From: Linepithema humile
Lineage: Eukaryota; Arthropoda; Insecta; Hymenoptera; Formicidae
NCBI RefSeq assembly: GCF_040581485.1
Contig: NC_090132.1
Span: 21,420,911 to 21,484,910 of the forward strand
Reading direction: 5' to 3'
Length of the DNA: 64,000 nucleotides
Below the pieces are notes generated by a model. The model had not been told where the DNA came from, searched no databases, and was given only the letters and a program-made list of their open reading frames with translations. Made by a program: the position numbers and the translations under genes. Shown here one piece after another: positions 49,061-61,961 of the stretch; the stretch's first letter is position 1, and each line of letters begins with the position of its first letter.

Positions 49061-51361
49061 CTAACGATTAACTACTATTACTATTACTATTATTATGATT
49101 ATTATTATTATTATCATCACACACACATCATTGACACTGTACAAAGTTGGCAATAATCTTAAGAGACCTCTTGGAACACCCACCCTCTCGTATAATTGTC
49201 CGTTCGCTCGGGGACGAGCAAGGTAGAACGACTACGCTCGCCGGCTCCGAACGAGCCTTCCCTTCCGGCCCTATAATCAGGATAAAAACCCTACGAGTCG
49301 GAGAGAGCGAGGCCGACAGCGTCCGGGCAACGGAAATGTCCGGGAAACATCCGCGAAACATATTAGAGATGTCTGGCCTGTGAGTGCTCTCATAATCATC
49401 CAGTTTTTCTTACCCAGCGATCACACACTGACCCTTTAGCGTGAGCAGAAATAAGAATGCAAAGGAATATAGTGAAGAAAATAACAAATGGGTATCTGAT
49501 AGTACAAATTATATATATTTGCTGTTTGAATTTTTGAAGAAAATGTTTTCTTAACGCGACCACTCACAGATTCAAAGACTATCTAATCTACCGAAGCAGT
49601 CTTTATAGATCTCGTCAAGTTTTCTTTGAGGATTTCACAGCACTCGTTAATTTTGATCGTAATTTAAGCAGCTATCTTGTCTCTTTCTAACGTTGAGAGG
49701 CGTTAATCAGTTAGATTACTTTCAAAATTAGCCAGTGCGTTGATGAAATTGATCGGGCAGGAATGTTTCTCGGACTTTTCCGTCGTTCGGGTGCGGTGAT
49801 TAATTCTGCAGTAGAGATATGTGATCAAGTGAATGTGCCCTTTCGTCGTATAATCAAGCACAAAAGGAAAATCTCTCTATGAACGTAGCAGTAGGCCTCT
49901 AGCTGTGAGTCCGGCGAAGAAATCCAGCTGTCTTCGAGAGCATCGCTCCAAAGCTCTAATTTTATCTCGCTGACCACGTGAAAATTCGCTTGTCGCTTTT
50001 GCAATATCGGTCTTCGCAACGGAAGCCGACACTATTTAAAGCTCTTATCGTTTCTGATTGTGCGTGTGACGGTCAGCGAGAGAAAACTTATTGCGAATTG
50101 CGATGTATTGAGTGCAGTTGGAAATCGCTGGATTGTGTCACGAAGAGTAAAATTTAAAAAAAAAACGCGTTTATTCGACCAACGAGACTGGAAGCGGCGG
50201 TTCGCACTAGGAAGAGCAATTTCCGACCTCGAAGTCGCGACGTTGTGTCATTGCGGTTGCGGAACCGCACGTCCGAAAAATATCTGAATAATACAAAAAG
50301 TAGATGTGAAAAATTAGGACGCTTAAAAATCCCGAGGATATCTGTGAAAGGTTGAGACATTCAAGAAAATAAAGATATCTGAAAAATTAGGAAATTAAAA
50401 AAATAGAACATCTAAAAAGTGTATTGAATATTAGAGAAATTGAGCCATCTAAAATACACGAGAATGTCTGAGAAATGTCAAAGAAATGATAATGTCCTAT
50501 AAAATATTTTAAACATTTGTATTGTTTGACAAATTCTCGGGAAAGGTCCTAATTTTACGCGATTTCCGCTCCTTTTGGTGCAAACCATCAGCTTCCGCTC
50601 GTGTCGTACTTGAGAAACATCGATGATGTAAGAATAACGACTTTCGATATCCACATTCATTCGCGAAAGCGATAAAAAAAAAAAGACAAAGAAGGAGAAG
50701 CCAAGCGTTCACAATTATATTCTTTTACGTTATAACGACTTACGATTGAGTGGTCGGGTAGCATATTTTGCATTACCGATAACAATAGTAGCGTGTCACT
50801 TGTCTTTAACTCCTAATTTTATATATCATTGGAGATAAGTAATCCGCAAAAATAAAAATTATAATCAGCACTACAGTGAAGTTACTATACATCTGTAGAT
50901 AAGCGGTCCGCAAGGAGAATTCAAAAAACCGACACGATGTTCAATGTATTTAATGATCTTCTCGAAGGATGAAGAATATATGAATATATGGGGAATAAAA
51001 GAAAAGGGAGCAGCTCAGTTTCTTGGATCCTCTCGGCATTTTCTCCAATCCTCCTTCTCCTTAATTGCAAGATATTAAGAAAACGATACGGTCGTCAAGA
51101 ATGAAACGTCTTCGGTGGATATTTATATACTATATTTAAGATTTTACAAGAATAAAGCTTGTTGAGTAATTACATTACAAATAAATAAGTTTCTACGCCA
51201 TCTACTTAAATGTTACACAACAAAAAACAAATCTCACAAAAAATGATAATCGGATACATTCCGTAAAAAAATATGTACAAAATATAAATGTGTCTGCTAA
51301 TTGTAGATCTCAGAAATACAGGAAATATCACACTATTTGTATCATCACGTACATTCACTTA
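49061..51361. other. Spacer between convergent genes
   Basis: No supported exon lies between the presumed Syx1A 3' end and the stop of the minus-strand DUF3105 gene. A CpG-rich block at 49.13-49.39 kb gives overlapping frames on both strands. At 50.28-50.50 kb there is a degenerate A-rich repeat of about 50 bp. Confidence 0.5.
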
Positions 51362-51559
51362 TTATATCTTAGGACAAAGCACAGAATCCAGTGGATCTGT
51401 CACTATACTCGATCGACTTAATAGTCGATCTTCAAACTGACCGTCGTCCGCAGTTTTTTCCGGACCGCGAAGAGCTTTTTTCTGTATAAAGTGATTCACC
51501 ACCGTGGGATTCACATAAGACATAGTCAATCTGCAGCCCCAAGATAGAAGTGCCAAGGG
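51362..51559 (-). CDS. DUF3105 gene exon 7 with stop
   Basis: The acceptor gttttttag is followed by 65 codons and TAA. It starts PLALLSWGCRLTMSYVNPTV, which completes the family core, and ends in a polar tail (..VLCPKI) with no membrane segment. Confidence 0.9.
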   Translation of the reverse strand, partial: PLALLSWGCRLTMSYVNPTVVNHFIQKKALRGPEKTADDGQFEDRLLSRSSIVTDPLDSVLCPKI

Positions 51560-53229
51560 CTAAAAAACAAAACAAAAAATAGAATAATGCAGATAAAGTA
51601 TTGAGAATAATATTTAAATTATGAATCGAGATAAATTGAAAAGCTGAGAAACTTGAGAATAGGAAGAAAAAAATGGCATGTTAAATAAATTATTAGTACA
51701 ATTCTACACTTACACGATCCTCGTCTAGATAATTGTATGGTGTAATAACATGTCGCCAGAGACACTTCCTAACGAGATTCTTCAAACGTTTCACCTCCAG
51801 TGGATTTGCACACGGATGGTACAGCATAACAATCGCTCCATGCTGTTAAGGATAACATGACAAATATAAATAATACTTCGATATTAAATTTGCAAGAGAT
51901 GCACTGTGATATTACCTCAAGATTATGCAGCCATCTCTGTTTGGGTACATATTTGTACTCTCCGTAAACTGGCCACAAGGGTCGGTGTGGGCCGCTGTAA
52001 ACATGCGAATATTATAAGGAACCATTCTCATGACGTTTATACATATAACAAAGGACTATAATTTACTTACTAAAGAGGAATATCGTCATCATATTCAATT
52101 TTTTGGTTCATACATTTATGAGCAGCCTGAAAAAATACTATGATTAAACTTCATACTAATAGATATGTTATTAATATTGATGACAGTAAAATATGTTTAC
52201 CTTGTATGTTTTTGGGATGTTTTCACAGTAAATTTTGGGTGCAATTATACTTGGCGTAATTTTATGACCATAACATGTATATTCTGATGGGGAATTATCC
52301 CAATCAATAGTTAGGTTGGTCTGAAAAGTTATCACAGTTGAAACACATGTGACACATTCTATTAAAACAAAAATACTCTTTTGGAAAATACAATTTATAT
52401 GAATAAGGCTGATATTCACCTTAGCGTCATCACATTCTGGTGACACATGGCCCATGAACATTTCATGGGGAACCTCTGTCACAGATTCATATTCAAATCT
52501 TTGGTCATTGTCTGGGAATATTTTTGGTGAAGGTGTTGGATCGTCGGGTCTGTCAGGCATCCAGCGTCCAGTCCAATGTATCTCATTGGGAAATTCTGTC
52601 ACTGATTGATATTCATATTGTTGCTCATTCTCTGGCAACACTTTGGGTGGTATCAGATCATTTGTATCGCTAGGTATCCATTGTCCTAACCAATTCTTAG
52701 ATCCATCTCCAATATTTCTACGTTTCTCCTTGTTATATTTGTGATTATATAGTAGACTCATTAGCGAATTCATGATCTTTCCATCCTGTTCTTGATCCAC
52801 GCTATTATAATCTGCAAGATAATCAAAAAGTTAATAACAATTAATTCAAGTGACACCAAGTAATTCAATTCATTATTTAACAGCCAAATAAGTTACCTTT
52901 CAATATAAATACTTGTTATTAGCATTAAATAAATATTACTCTCACTGACAAAGAATCAATTGATAATTTCTACTATAAAAGAATTTATTGAAATAAGGAT
53001 TTATCCAAATCATGTCTAAGATCAACATATGCATGCTGACAAGAGAATTACAGAAAAAGTACAAACAGGTTGTTAGTGCGTCATTTGTTATAGGTTAGAA
53101 ACGCTAGTATGAGAAAACAGAACGTTATTACAAACGTATTATCATACCATTGTATCTGTCCTGATATGTATCCACGAAACTCGCCGTCCCGAATGCACAA
53201 ATCAAAAAAGCGAAGACAATCTGAGTCAT
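51362..53229 (-). CDS. DUF3105 / TP53I13-like secreted protein (7 exons, complete)
   Basis: Overall gene entry. Minus-strand exons 53229-53148, 52811-52420, 52320-52201, 52126-52071, 51994-51916, 51842-51714 and 51559-51362 join in frame with GT-AG borders into 351 residues. Residues 1-17 form a signal peptide (MTQIVFAFLICAFGTAS). Residues 68-145 are two similar copies of a 38-39-residue unit. The C-terminal half carries the family signature: GPHRPLWPVYGEY, then LEHGAIVMLYHPC, then RHVITP and PLALLSWG. These match my recollection of DUF3105 proteins and of animal TP53I13 (p53-inducible protein 13). No second membrane segment is seen, so the protein is probably secreted or luminal, unlike human TP53I13, which I recall having one. 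The molecular function of the family is unknown to me. Conserved Cys and His residues in the LYHPC region may be structural or metal-binding; that is inference. Confidence 0.88.
51714..51842 (-). CDS. DUF3105 gene exon 6: HGxIVxLYHPC motif
   Basis: This 129-nt, phase-0 exon (acceptor atccttaacag, donor GTAAGT) starts HGAIVMLYHPCANPLEVKRL and ends ITPYNYLDEDR. It continues the conserved core directly from LE of the previous exon. Confidence 0.9.
51916..51994 (-). CDS. DUF3105 gene exon 5: GPHRPLWPVYGEY motif
   Basis: This 79-nt exon (acceptor gcatgtttacag, donor GTAATA) completes Tyr and reads GPHRPLWPVYGEYKYVPKQR then WLHNLE. The GPH-x-P-x-W-x-x-x-G-x-Y pattern is the most recognisable DUF3105 signature. 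Confidence 0.9.
52071..52126 (-). CDS. DUF3105 gene exon 4
   Basis: This 56-nt exon (acceptor gtattttttcag, donor GTAAGT) reads AAHKCMNQKIEYDDDIPL plus two bases of a Tyr codon completed by the next exon. Confidence 0.86.
52201..52320 (-). CDS. DUF3105 gene exon 3
   Basis: This 120-nt, phase-0 exon (acceptor gataacttttcag, donor GTAAAC) reads TNLTIDWDNSPSEYTCYGHK and ends YCENIPKTYK. It has two Cys and an N-glycosylation sequon (NLT). Confidence 0.88.
52420..52811 (-). CDS. DUF3105 gene exon 2: duplicated acidic/Trp-Pro repeats
   Basis: This 392-nt exon (acceptor gattatcttgcag, donor GTGAAT) encodes residues 28-158. It contains two related units, WLGQWIPSDTNDLIP.. (68-105) and WTGRWMPDRPDDPTP.. 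(107-145), each ending in a Tyr-Glu-Tyr or Phe-Glu-Tyr motif, then SVTE. A reading starting at the GTG at 52800 inside the exon is an artefact of ignoring the splice. Confidence 0.88.
53148..53229 (-). CDS. DUF3105 gene exon 1: signal peptide
   Basis: The ATG at 53229 begins MTQIVFAFLICAFGTASFVD, a clear signal peptide, and 27 codons plus one base precede the donor GTATGA. The G joins AT of exon 2 to make Asp. The start is chosen because it gives a signal peptide and no upstream exon is needed. Confidence 0.85.
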
Positions 53230-54661
53230 TGTTTCAATGTCATAAACGTGGCAAAAATATCAAGCGCACAAGTGTTTCAACCGCAGCTGATTGCAGCTAG
53301 CAGTAGCTAGTGAATATTTGATGTTTGCCATGCGCAAAGATAAATCTGAGCTGTTTTAATCTGCAGCGGTACTTTCAACCTATAGTTTTGTTTACATTGA
53401 TTGTTTACACGTTGTTTTGGTTTAATACGCGTATCAAGTACTATATTTATATTAAATTTGCATGCTTCCGGCCATGCAAATATGTATGGCATGAATATAA
53501 CACGAATTTAGTACATATAAAATATATAATATAAACTTTTTTATGACCCTTGATATACGTTAAAGGTTAAAAAAAAAATAAAAAAATTTATAAATATAGT
53601 ATATATTTATAAATAACGAAGTATAATAATAAATTTATATTATTAATTAATAAGATGATAAATTAACTCGAATGTAATACACATTGATGATATTGATGAT
53701 ATTAGCTTGCAAGTGAAATGTTAGCAAGTATAAATTTTTGCTAAACAAAATTTTTATACACACACAATTAAAATTGCATTTTACTTTAAATAATGGTAAA
53801 ACTTTGAATAAAATACACAAGACATTAAAAAACATTTAGAAATTTTTAATTTAAAAGATTGGTTTATTTATTTACAAAATAGTACAAAAAGACTTCTATA
53901 ATTTATAATTAATAATAGAAGTAACATATCGACATTACAATGGCATAAGATAGATGAAAGTAATAATGATATATACTTTAAAGAAATCTTCTAGGAACTT
54001 TTTTAAAAAATTAGTGGTAAAAATCATTTATTTGCATACATCTCAAAATTGAAGAGAATGAACAATAATTAATGATTATTTTATACAACATATTAATGGC
54101 GTAATTTTGATAACAATTTGTGTATACGAATTTGCAAAAAACGAATATATTCGGAGAATCATTTTCATATGGCTGTCCGATGATGATGGGTATTTCGGAC
54201 ATCGTCGTGGACAACGTAATGTTCCGTCTCGTTATTAGTGTAGTGCACAGCGTGTACTGTAATTTAATTAATTACTTCGGACCAGCGGCGCACGAGCGCA
54301 GCGTTTGATAGTCGCATCGATCCGCTTCCTGACAGTCCGCTCTTTCCAGTTAGGCAGGTGGAAGCGCGGTGATTTCATTTAACTATATTTGCAATCTAAT
54401 TAAATAATATGACAAAAATAACAAGAGATGTGTTTATTGTATTATCGAGTCGAGGCCATTTTTATTATTCTATTATTTAATTTCTTTTTATGGAAAGAAT
54501 GTAAAATTGGAATGTATTAATAGTACGTAATGTTTGGTCAATTCAATGAAAATTAAATGTCTGAAATTTAAATATATCTTTCCATCTAAATAATTAATTA
54601 GGATATTTTAATAACAATTCTTATTCAACACACATTTAACGATAATTAGCCGTACATTTAT

Positions 54662-54750
54662 ATTAATAATTTAACTTTATGCAGATTTAATTAAATTAAT
54701 AATTTAACTTTGTGCAGATTTAACTTAATTAATAATTTAACTTTGTGCAG
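54662..54750. repeat. 33-bp tandem repeat, about 2.7 copies
   Basis: Units at 54662-54694 and 54695-54727 plus a 23-base partial copy, each starting ATTAATAATTTAACTTT. There are only a few differences between copies. Confidence 0.85.
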
Positions 54751-54863
54751 AATTTACGCGGATCATCTATTGGCGTTGGCAATGGTTAACTTTTTAAACA
54801 AGTGATAATCTTTTAGAAATCTTTTAGATTTGTCGTTGATAGAAATTAATAAGAAATGTTCTT

Positions 54864-54883
54864 CGCGCGCGCGCGCGCGCGCG
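54864..54883. repeat. CG microsatellite
   Basis: Twenty bases of alternating CG inside AT-rich DNA. This is rare in most animal genomes and fits weak CpG depletion. Confidence 0.9.
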
Positions 54884-57800
54884 GAGAAAGTTGTAATTAT
54901 CAATCTATTGAAGCTTGGAAACTCGGTTCTTAAATGAAATTGAGTTAGCAAGTTTACTTCTGATTAAATTTGTATTTTTTTTGAACTTTAATGTCTTTCA
55001 GAAATTTGAAACAAGATAAATATGAATTTTGACAAAAATTTTGGAAACTTAAATACTGTTCACATTTGAAGGAGCATTTTAACAGATATAACTTTCTTTA
55101 ATAAGAATGATATTAATTTTATACTATAAGCGTAAGAGATTTACATTATATAAAATCATTATACATGTATATTTAAATAGTTTAATTTTTATGAAAAGTT
55201 GAAAATTACGAAGTATAAAATTTTACGAAGCTAAGAGTTACTTTAGATAATATTTTTATCTTTAATCTTACAGTAATGTCATAAATTTATATTACATATA
55301 TTACAATACTCGTCAATGCGCTTTAATTTTCTCGTGCGTGTGCAGAATTGCTTAATATTCATGGTACCGAAATTGGACGAGAAAACATTCGTTAATGTAG
55401 CTTAGAATATTACGAGCTGCTCGACCTCATAACGCATCACCGTGCATCTATAAACGTCGTTTGTTATTAATCGTCGGAACTGCATAATAGCATTATCGCG
55501 CGTACAAGGCCTCGTTTTCGAAATCCGAGTGAGAGAATAATATTCGTGACACCCACGATGTGCGTTTTAACTGCTGTTGAAATTGTGCGGAACGAGACCT
55601 TGGCGTTTGCAAAAGTGAGATCGCAAAGTGCGTTCACACAACAATGACTTTTACTTATGCGCCGTAAATAGAAGGATATTATTCTACGTTTTAAAACGAA
55701 TGAAAAGATTGTATGAACGAACAAGTGAGTGAATGAGAAAAGAACATGTATGAGAGAAATTATTACACGATAGCAGCAAATCAATCGATTAATATTCCTC
55801 ATATTAAATTAATCTGATGTTAAATTTTCCTCTAATTGCTGATAATTTGCAGAAAGATATTAAGCTGCGAGAGATAAAGGGATAATTAAACACATACTTT
55901 TTTGTACATTTATAACGCGCGAAGATAAAACTCTGAGAATTTATCTCAATATAAATTGAGAACTTATTATTAAAATTATTTTTCTCTTGCCTAAAATTTC
56001 ACCAATTTTTCGCAAGTGTCTGCGAGTTAATTGTCGGCATTATGTATACAGGAGAAGAGTAACAATTTAATTAGTCCTCGTAGGGACATGTATCCCGAAC
56101 GTGAGATGAGATCACCTAAGAAGGCGATATGAGTGGGAACTACGGGAGCACCGCAAGCAAAAAAAATACTTGGTTGGACGATAGCGCTCGTGGGATAAAG
56201 TTACTGAGGTGCTTAATTCGAAACATATCCGATGTGCCTCGTAGGAGCTATTATGTTAGCGACGCTTTTCTTTCTTGACGTTACAGCATGACCATCAAAA
56301 GGTTGACGAACTCGCCAGATAACCATGTCTGTATTTCGGGTACACGATGATTTTTGGCGAACAATACTATTCTTGTAATAATATCGAGAGATCGTTGGGA
56401 GATGTTTCATTATATATCATAACGTAATCGTAAACGTAAAAGTAACTTAGACCGCTCGGATATATCGGATGTATCAGTTATATCGCGAATCAATCTTATT
56501 TATAATAATACGAGATAGATTTTTATAAATTTCATTAAAATGTACAATACGTCACACACGCCAGAATATTTATCTCAAAATTCAGTAGATTATAAAAAAT
56601 GCAACGAATAATTATTTTCAACTAAAAGCTTTATAACTAAATCAACTCTAAATTTTTATATCAAGTTTTTGTGAACAAATTCGTTATAGTTGAATAATAC
56701 ACAATTTTTTTTCTGTTAACTGGTACTGCGAATAACTATCTAGCTGGCTTGCAACGTAATACCGGATTGTCCTCTTTTTGATACGTAATCTTATCGAGTG
56801 TTTATTGACCAGTTAAAGTGGAAAATATGTAAAACAACATATGAAATTTTTTATCGAGTGTGGCACTTTATAGAAACGAGCATTACAATCTAAACTAATA
56901 AATTGCAGTTTAAAAAAACTGATATTTTTTGAATAATGAATTAACGCAATTTCCATCATACACAAAAGATTATTGGTATTTAGTAAAAATACTATATATT
57001 CTGTAATTCCTTTTTTTTTTTTCAAAGAAAATACTATTTATACATTAAAAAAGATTTTGATATTATTAAAATTAATTCTTTAATACGTTTATTGTTGCAT
57101 AAATGTTTATAAATTTTTGCAAAAATTATATATAACTTTTGAAATGCAGTAATCGTTCTAGCAATAAAATGCGTCTGCATTATATCGCAATATAAACTCA
57201 TATTTTTGTCTGGATTATTTTATTCACAACATGTTCAGTTGTTAATTATCGATCCTCGAGCGAGTGGTCGCAATTCGATCCGCCGTTGCGACGCGACATC
57301 AGCGTCACTTTTATCGGGGACGTAGCGGAGTGTAGATAGTAGAAACGAAGTACGGCTAAGCCGCCGGCAACACGCCCACCTGGAAGGTAAATGAAAGATC
57401 AGCCGGAGTGCAAACAATAGCTCGAGTGATTATATCCGCGCTCGAAGACCGGAATGTCACTCGAGGTGGCGATATCCCGTGCGTGCGTGCGCGCGGAAAA
57501 GGGTAAAAAAAAACAGGATCGTCTGCCACGTGCAATAATTTCGAGACGCCACGTGGAGACCATCGTCCTCCAGTGGCCAGAAATAAAAATCCCAGAATAT
57601 CTTCAGCGATAACATTGTCTTGCGGAAGATGTCCGGAAAAAGAATTCTCTTTGCATGTATCTTGTACAGCCATATCTGTTCTTGTAAATGGCACTTAAAG
57701 CTTCTTTACAGTGTCTTCAGCTTTGGTACATAAAGCCTTACTTAGAAGGAAAACAATTTTTCCGGAAATATTGCGCTCACAATGCATTTTATGCCAGCTT

Positions 57801-59717
57801 TCCACTTTTACGGAAATTAATATTTAACTCACAAGTGCTCTCCTCAACAGCGTGGACTTTCCGCAACTTTTACAGTCGCTGGAGTATTCTTAAACCGCAC
57901 CGCAATCGGCATTATTGTTTGTGATTTCATTTATCAGGAAGGAAAAAACGATTTCTCTCTGTAAATCTAAAAGCGCGAATGCAATTTTTATTTACTGATA
58001 CATTTTTGCGAGAATGTGCGCTTTTTTCCTCTTTCTCTCTTTTTTTTTTATATTTATTTATGCATGATCTCATCCGATTAGCGAATATTCTACAGAGTAA
58101 AGATGCATGCAGGCATCGACACTGTGTGATGGACAGCCAATATTGTCGAGGCAAGAGGGCAAACAGCGTTGAGTGTTTGCTCCTGGAAACCGTTAACGCT
58201 CTTGAAGCAGGGTTTTAACAATGCTCGATCGACCGATGAATGCACGTGTGTAATGCGTACGATGTGACGACAGGCCGTAGCACAGCCGGCTGGAACAAAT
58301 TTCCTATAAAATTTTGAAAAACTGTATTGTCGCGCGATATCATGAAAGATGGGCTTGCTCATACACAATAAGCAGGATCACGCGTGTACTTCATCATGTT
58401 TATTTCTTTTTTATTTTTGCAAGCTCTTGTGCAAGAGGGAAATTATTTGACATCGACGCGATTTGCGTCGTGTGAATTTACCGAAATGATTTGCACCTCG
58501 AATTCTTGAAACTGGTAATTCTCAAACAAAAAATTTTTGAAAACGCCAACGCACTAGAGATAGAAGCAATTGAACTTTGATATTTTATTTTTTATTCCAT
58601 GTTTTAATACACAGTAATTCATGATTTTATTATTCTTTTCGAATCATTTCTCATATCATGGAAACTTAAGTTTATTTATAATGCGAAATTTAATTCTGTT
58701 AAAATTTATTTTAAGTTTAATGAAAAATGAAGCTTTATTTGTTCTTTAAAATGGCTTTATTTGTCTTTAAAACGGCTTTAAAAATAATAATTGTTTGATA
58801 TGTTTAATTAAGAACAAAGAAAAAGAATTAATTTGATGATTCGAAGATTTGGTCAATGATTAGTTCTTCCGAAAATCAGTAATTTTCTGAGATTTGGGAA
58901 TATATATCATTTTGGAACATGAAGCTGATTATGAAGCGGTATATTAACCAGTTGTAACGACAAAGCGACGTACACGTATGTACCTAATGAGATTAGGGGC
59001 GCATTTGAGCCTGCTGACAATCAGCTTTGACCGATTTACTCGGGTGGGCAGTATTGGTTTTTCGTGTACGCGAACTACGGTGCGTAACGCCCTGGACACC
59101 TACTGGCTGGGTGGCTTGTCGTTTTTATGGATATAGCTTGTATTTCTTGAGGGTTTATAAGCATACAATGCAGCAACTTTCAAAGAGCGCGAAATAGATT
59201 CATCACGAAATGTTGAGCATTTTAACAAAATTTTGTACCCTAATAGAGTAGAATGAACAATCCTGCATGAGAAAAACGGTATATTTTCAATTTAACTAAA
59301 AAGCCTTGTAATTTTTTAAAAAATGCGAGAATGAGAAAAATGTGTGAAGGTTTATGGAGCGGCATTTTGCAATTAAAATTCTTTTGTTTTTCGTCCATCC
59401 ATTATTCTAAAAGTGATGATGATTACAAATATAACTCATTGTCGGTAAATTTACCAATAAATATTTGTATTAAATTTTTGCAATATATGTATATGTATAT
59501 GTATATTTTGACCTTCTCTTCGCAATTGTGACGAAGATTAATTTTGAATTTAGTTTTCTTCCTTTTATAATATTTTACAAAATAAAATATATTGTATTGA
59601 CACTGTCGCGAGTTTAGTAGAGAAAAATCATTTTTAGCGAATCAATAATAAAGAGAATAAAGGAAAGTATGTTTAGTTAAAATTTATAACTTTAATGTCA
59701 CGGGGCAGAGTAATTCA

Positions 59718-59813
59718 TTAATGTCGTAACAGAATAGTAACGACAAGGTTTTTCATCGAAATGTTAATGACTGTAATTCTAGCGTTCGAATGTCCGCGTA
59801 ACAGAAAATTATT
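59718..59813. repeat. 96-bp direct repeat, copy 1
   Basis: It matches 60334-60429 with only three differences, all transitions. Both copies start TTAATGTCGTAACAGAATAG. Confidence 0.92.
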
Positions 59814-60333
59814 TCGAGAAATGTCAGTAATACGTAAACTCGTACACGCGCCTTTAAAGTATATATTTGTCTTGTAAAGGCAAATTACTCAAGTTTTACA
59901 AAGAGTAACTTCTCTTTTATAGCTACAAATTTCTAGAAATTTTTTTCGAATAACAACAATAATATGAGAATGCCTGTACTTATGCAATTTACAAAGGACA
60001 AAGCAATTTATAAAATTACCAGCAGCTAATGCTTTTATTAAAACTTAAAATATACTCGATTTTATTCGTTTAAATTATGTGAAGTCACCCGCTTTTTTAA
60101 CATTTATATCAAGCTATATTTGCTTTACAACATTTTTGGTTGATTTGTATTTTTCTTATTTATGATATAAAATCAATAGTGCTAATAGTGTTTAATTAGT
60201 ATATTTATTAAATATAAAATTAATGGTACAATTTTTAAAATCCTCATTATTTCATTTCATTGATTTAATGCAAATTTAATATAATATATAATTTAATTAT
60301 TTTCTTTTTCTGTATTAAACATTTTCGTGATAC

Positions 60334-60429
60334 TTAATGTCGTAACAGAATAGTAACGACAAGGTTTTTTATCGAAATGTTAATGGCTGTAATTCTAGCG
60401 TTCGAATGTCCGCGTAATAGAAAATTATT
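60334..60429. repeat. 96-bp direct repeat, copy 2
   Basis: The second copy of the repeat at 59718-59813, 616 bases downstream and in the same orientation. Confidence 0.92.
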
Positions 60430-61781
60430 CTTATATTCATTATTATAGCATTTGAGAGACACATTAAAGAATATCGATTATCTTTTTGTGAAATTAAAAT
60501 GATTGATGCTATTCAGGATTATGTATTTATATATTATATAGGAAAATAATTAATTGAATGATGCAATGAAACAAAATGCGAATTATTATGACAAATTAAT
60601 TAAAATATTAGAACGCATGAAAGTCGCGTTCTCGATGGTATGCATCCGCGGTGTGAAATCATGAATTTGTAATCAGAAGAATCTTTTTCTGCAAACGCGG
60701 GGATGCCAAAATTATGTGACGTCAAAGGAACGTGCTGCGAATATGGTGTCGTTACAACTGAAAATTAAATTGGACGATAAAGGCGGACGTTTGTCATTAA
60801 ACTGTGTCTGTGCCCCTTTTTAATCAGGTATTTTACAACGGGATTAATTGTACGCTCGGAATTGGACCTATGTACCGCGCAGATCTCATTGTGCCTGGCT
60901 TTATTCATGCCGTTGATTGCTTTGGTAACCCTAGAACGACTGGAAGCACACCAGGGTTTCATTATTCTCTTCGACAGAAAGCGCGCGGGCGATCGATCTT
61001 GTCTCTTAAATTATTTTACGCGTTGAACGTAACTTGTTGCGCGAGGTCAGCGTTGCATATGTATGCGTGTGATACATCGAAAGCACGAAAACTGTACAGG
61101 TTGTCCTTGTAACAATATATCACAGGAATTAAAAAGATGAAATTTGTTTTACAGATTAATGCAAATCTTTAATTTTGTCTTCTCATCTATTTAATGAAAA
61201 ATTTACACAATTTTTATTGAACTTTAATGATAAACCTCTAAAAAGGGACATATTAAAATTATCATTTTTGTAACAAAGCTGCGAAACAACATAGATTGCA
61301 ACATTGTTTTAATTGATTTTAATCGCGTTCTCTTCTTCTCTCTCTCTCTCTCTTTCTCTCTGCTGCTGTTGCTAGCCATACTCGCAAATTGCATCATAAA
61401 ATTACTTCGTCCGTTCTTTGCGCGTAATGTGATAGTCAATGCTTTCTTTGTCTGAAGCGTAAAGAATTAAATTATGCTCTTTTTCTTAAAAACACATCGC
61501 ATCAATGTACATTTTTATAGGGTTAATTTATCAATTTTTTTATTAGAAGTTTGTATTTTATTGCAGCAAAAAAAGTAAACTCACAAAATGCATTGGTAGC
61601 GATCAATAGCAGTTTAAATCGTATTTTTAAAAACATTTTTTATATTTATTTATTTTGAACAATTGAAGGATTGCATATCCGTTAAACATATTTGATAAAC
61701 GCATTGTTAAATGTACAGGCTAATATTTTGACGGATTAATGAGAGGTAAAAATTATACAATTGGAATTCACGACCTAATTA

Positions 61782-61787
61782 TTTATT
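61782..61787 (-). terminator. Candidate poly(A) signal of Trunk-like gene
   Basis: TTTATT on the plus strand (AATAAA on the minus) lies 175 nt past the stop. Position and motif fit; use is inferred. Confidence 0.45.
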
Positions 61788-61961
61788 CATTGATTTTATA
61801 TTTTATATTTGTCGTATGTATGTACTGCAAGCGGAAACGTAAAATTTAATATGCTGCACGCATTTAGTCGTCAAATATCGGTCTAAAACACGACGGAAGT
61901 TGCTAAATTCTATCTTCTCGATCGGTCTGACACTTTTGGGGTGGACACGTATTAGTTTTTC

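Larger units (their letters stand above)
53230..61961. other. Intergenic region between two minus-strand genes
   Basis: The first few hundred bases should include the DUF3105 gene promoter. The rest is mostly very AT-rich, with CpG-rich islands near 54.2-54.4, 55.4-55.65, 57.23-57.65 and 58.9-59.15 kb. It contains a 33-bp tandem repeat (54662-54750), a CG microsatellite (54864-54883), paired CACGTG boxes (57527, 57550), a 96-bp direct repeat (59718, 60334) and a CT microsatellite (61336-61361). I found no exon with both splice support and recognisable protein. Confidence 0.5.

Noticed and set aside
49128..49383. Overlapping 77-78-codon frames on both strands near the Syx1A 3' end
   Set aside because: Frames open on both strands in a CpG-rich block are expected by chance, and neither resembles a known protein.
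60804..61112. A 102-codon plus-strand frame downstream of the Trunk-like gene
   Set aside because: No family, signal peptide or splice support; an opposite-strand frame overlaps it.
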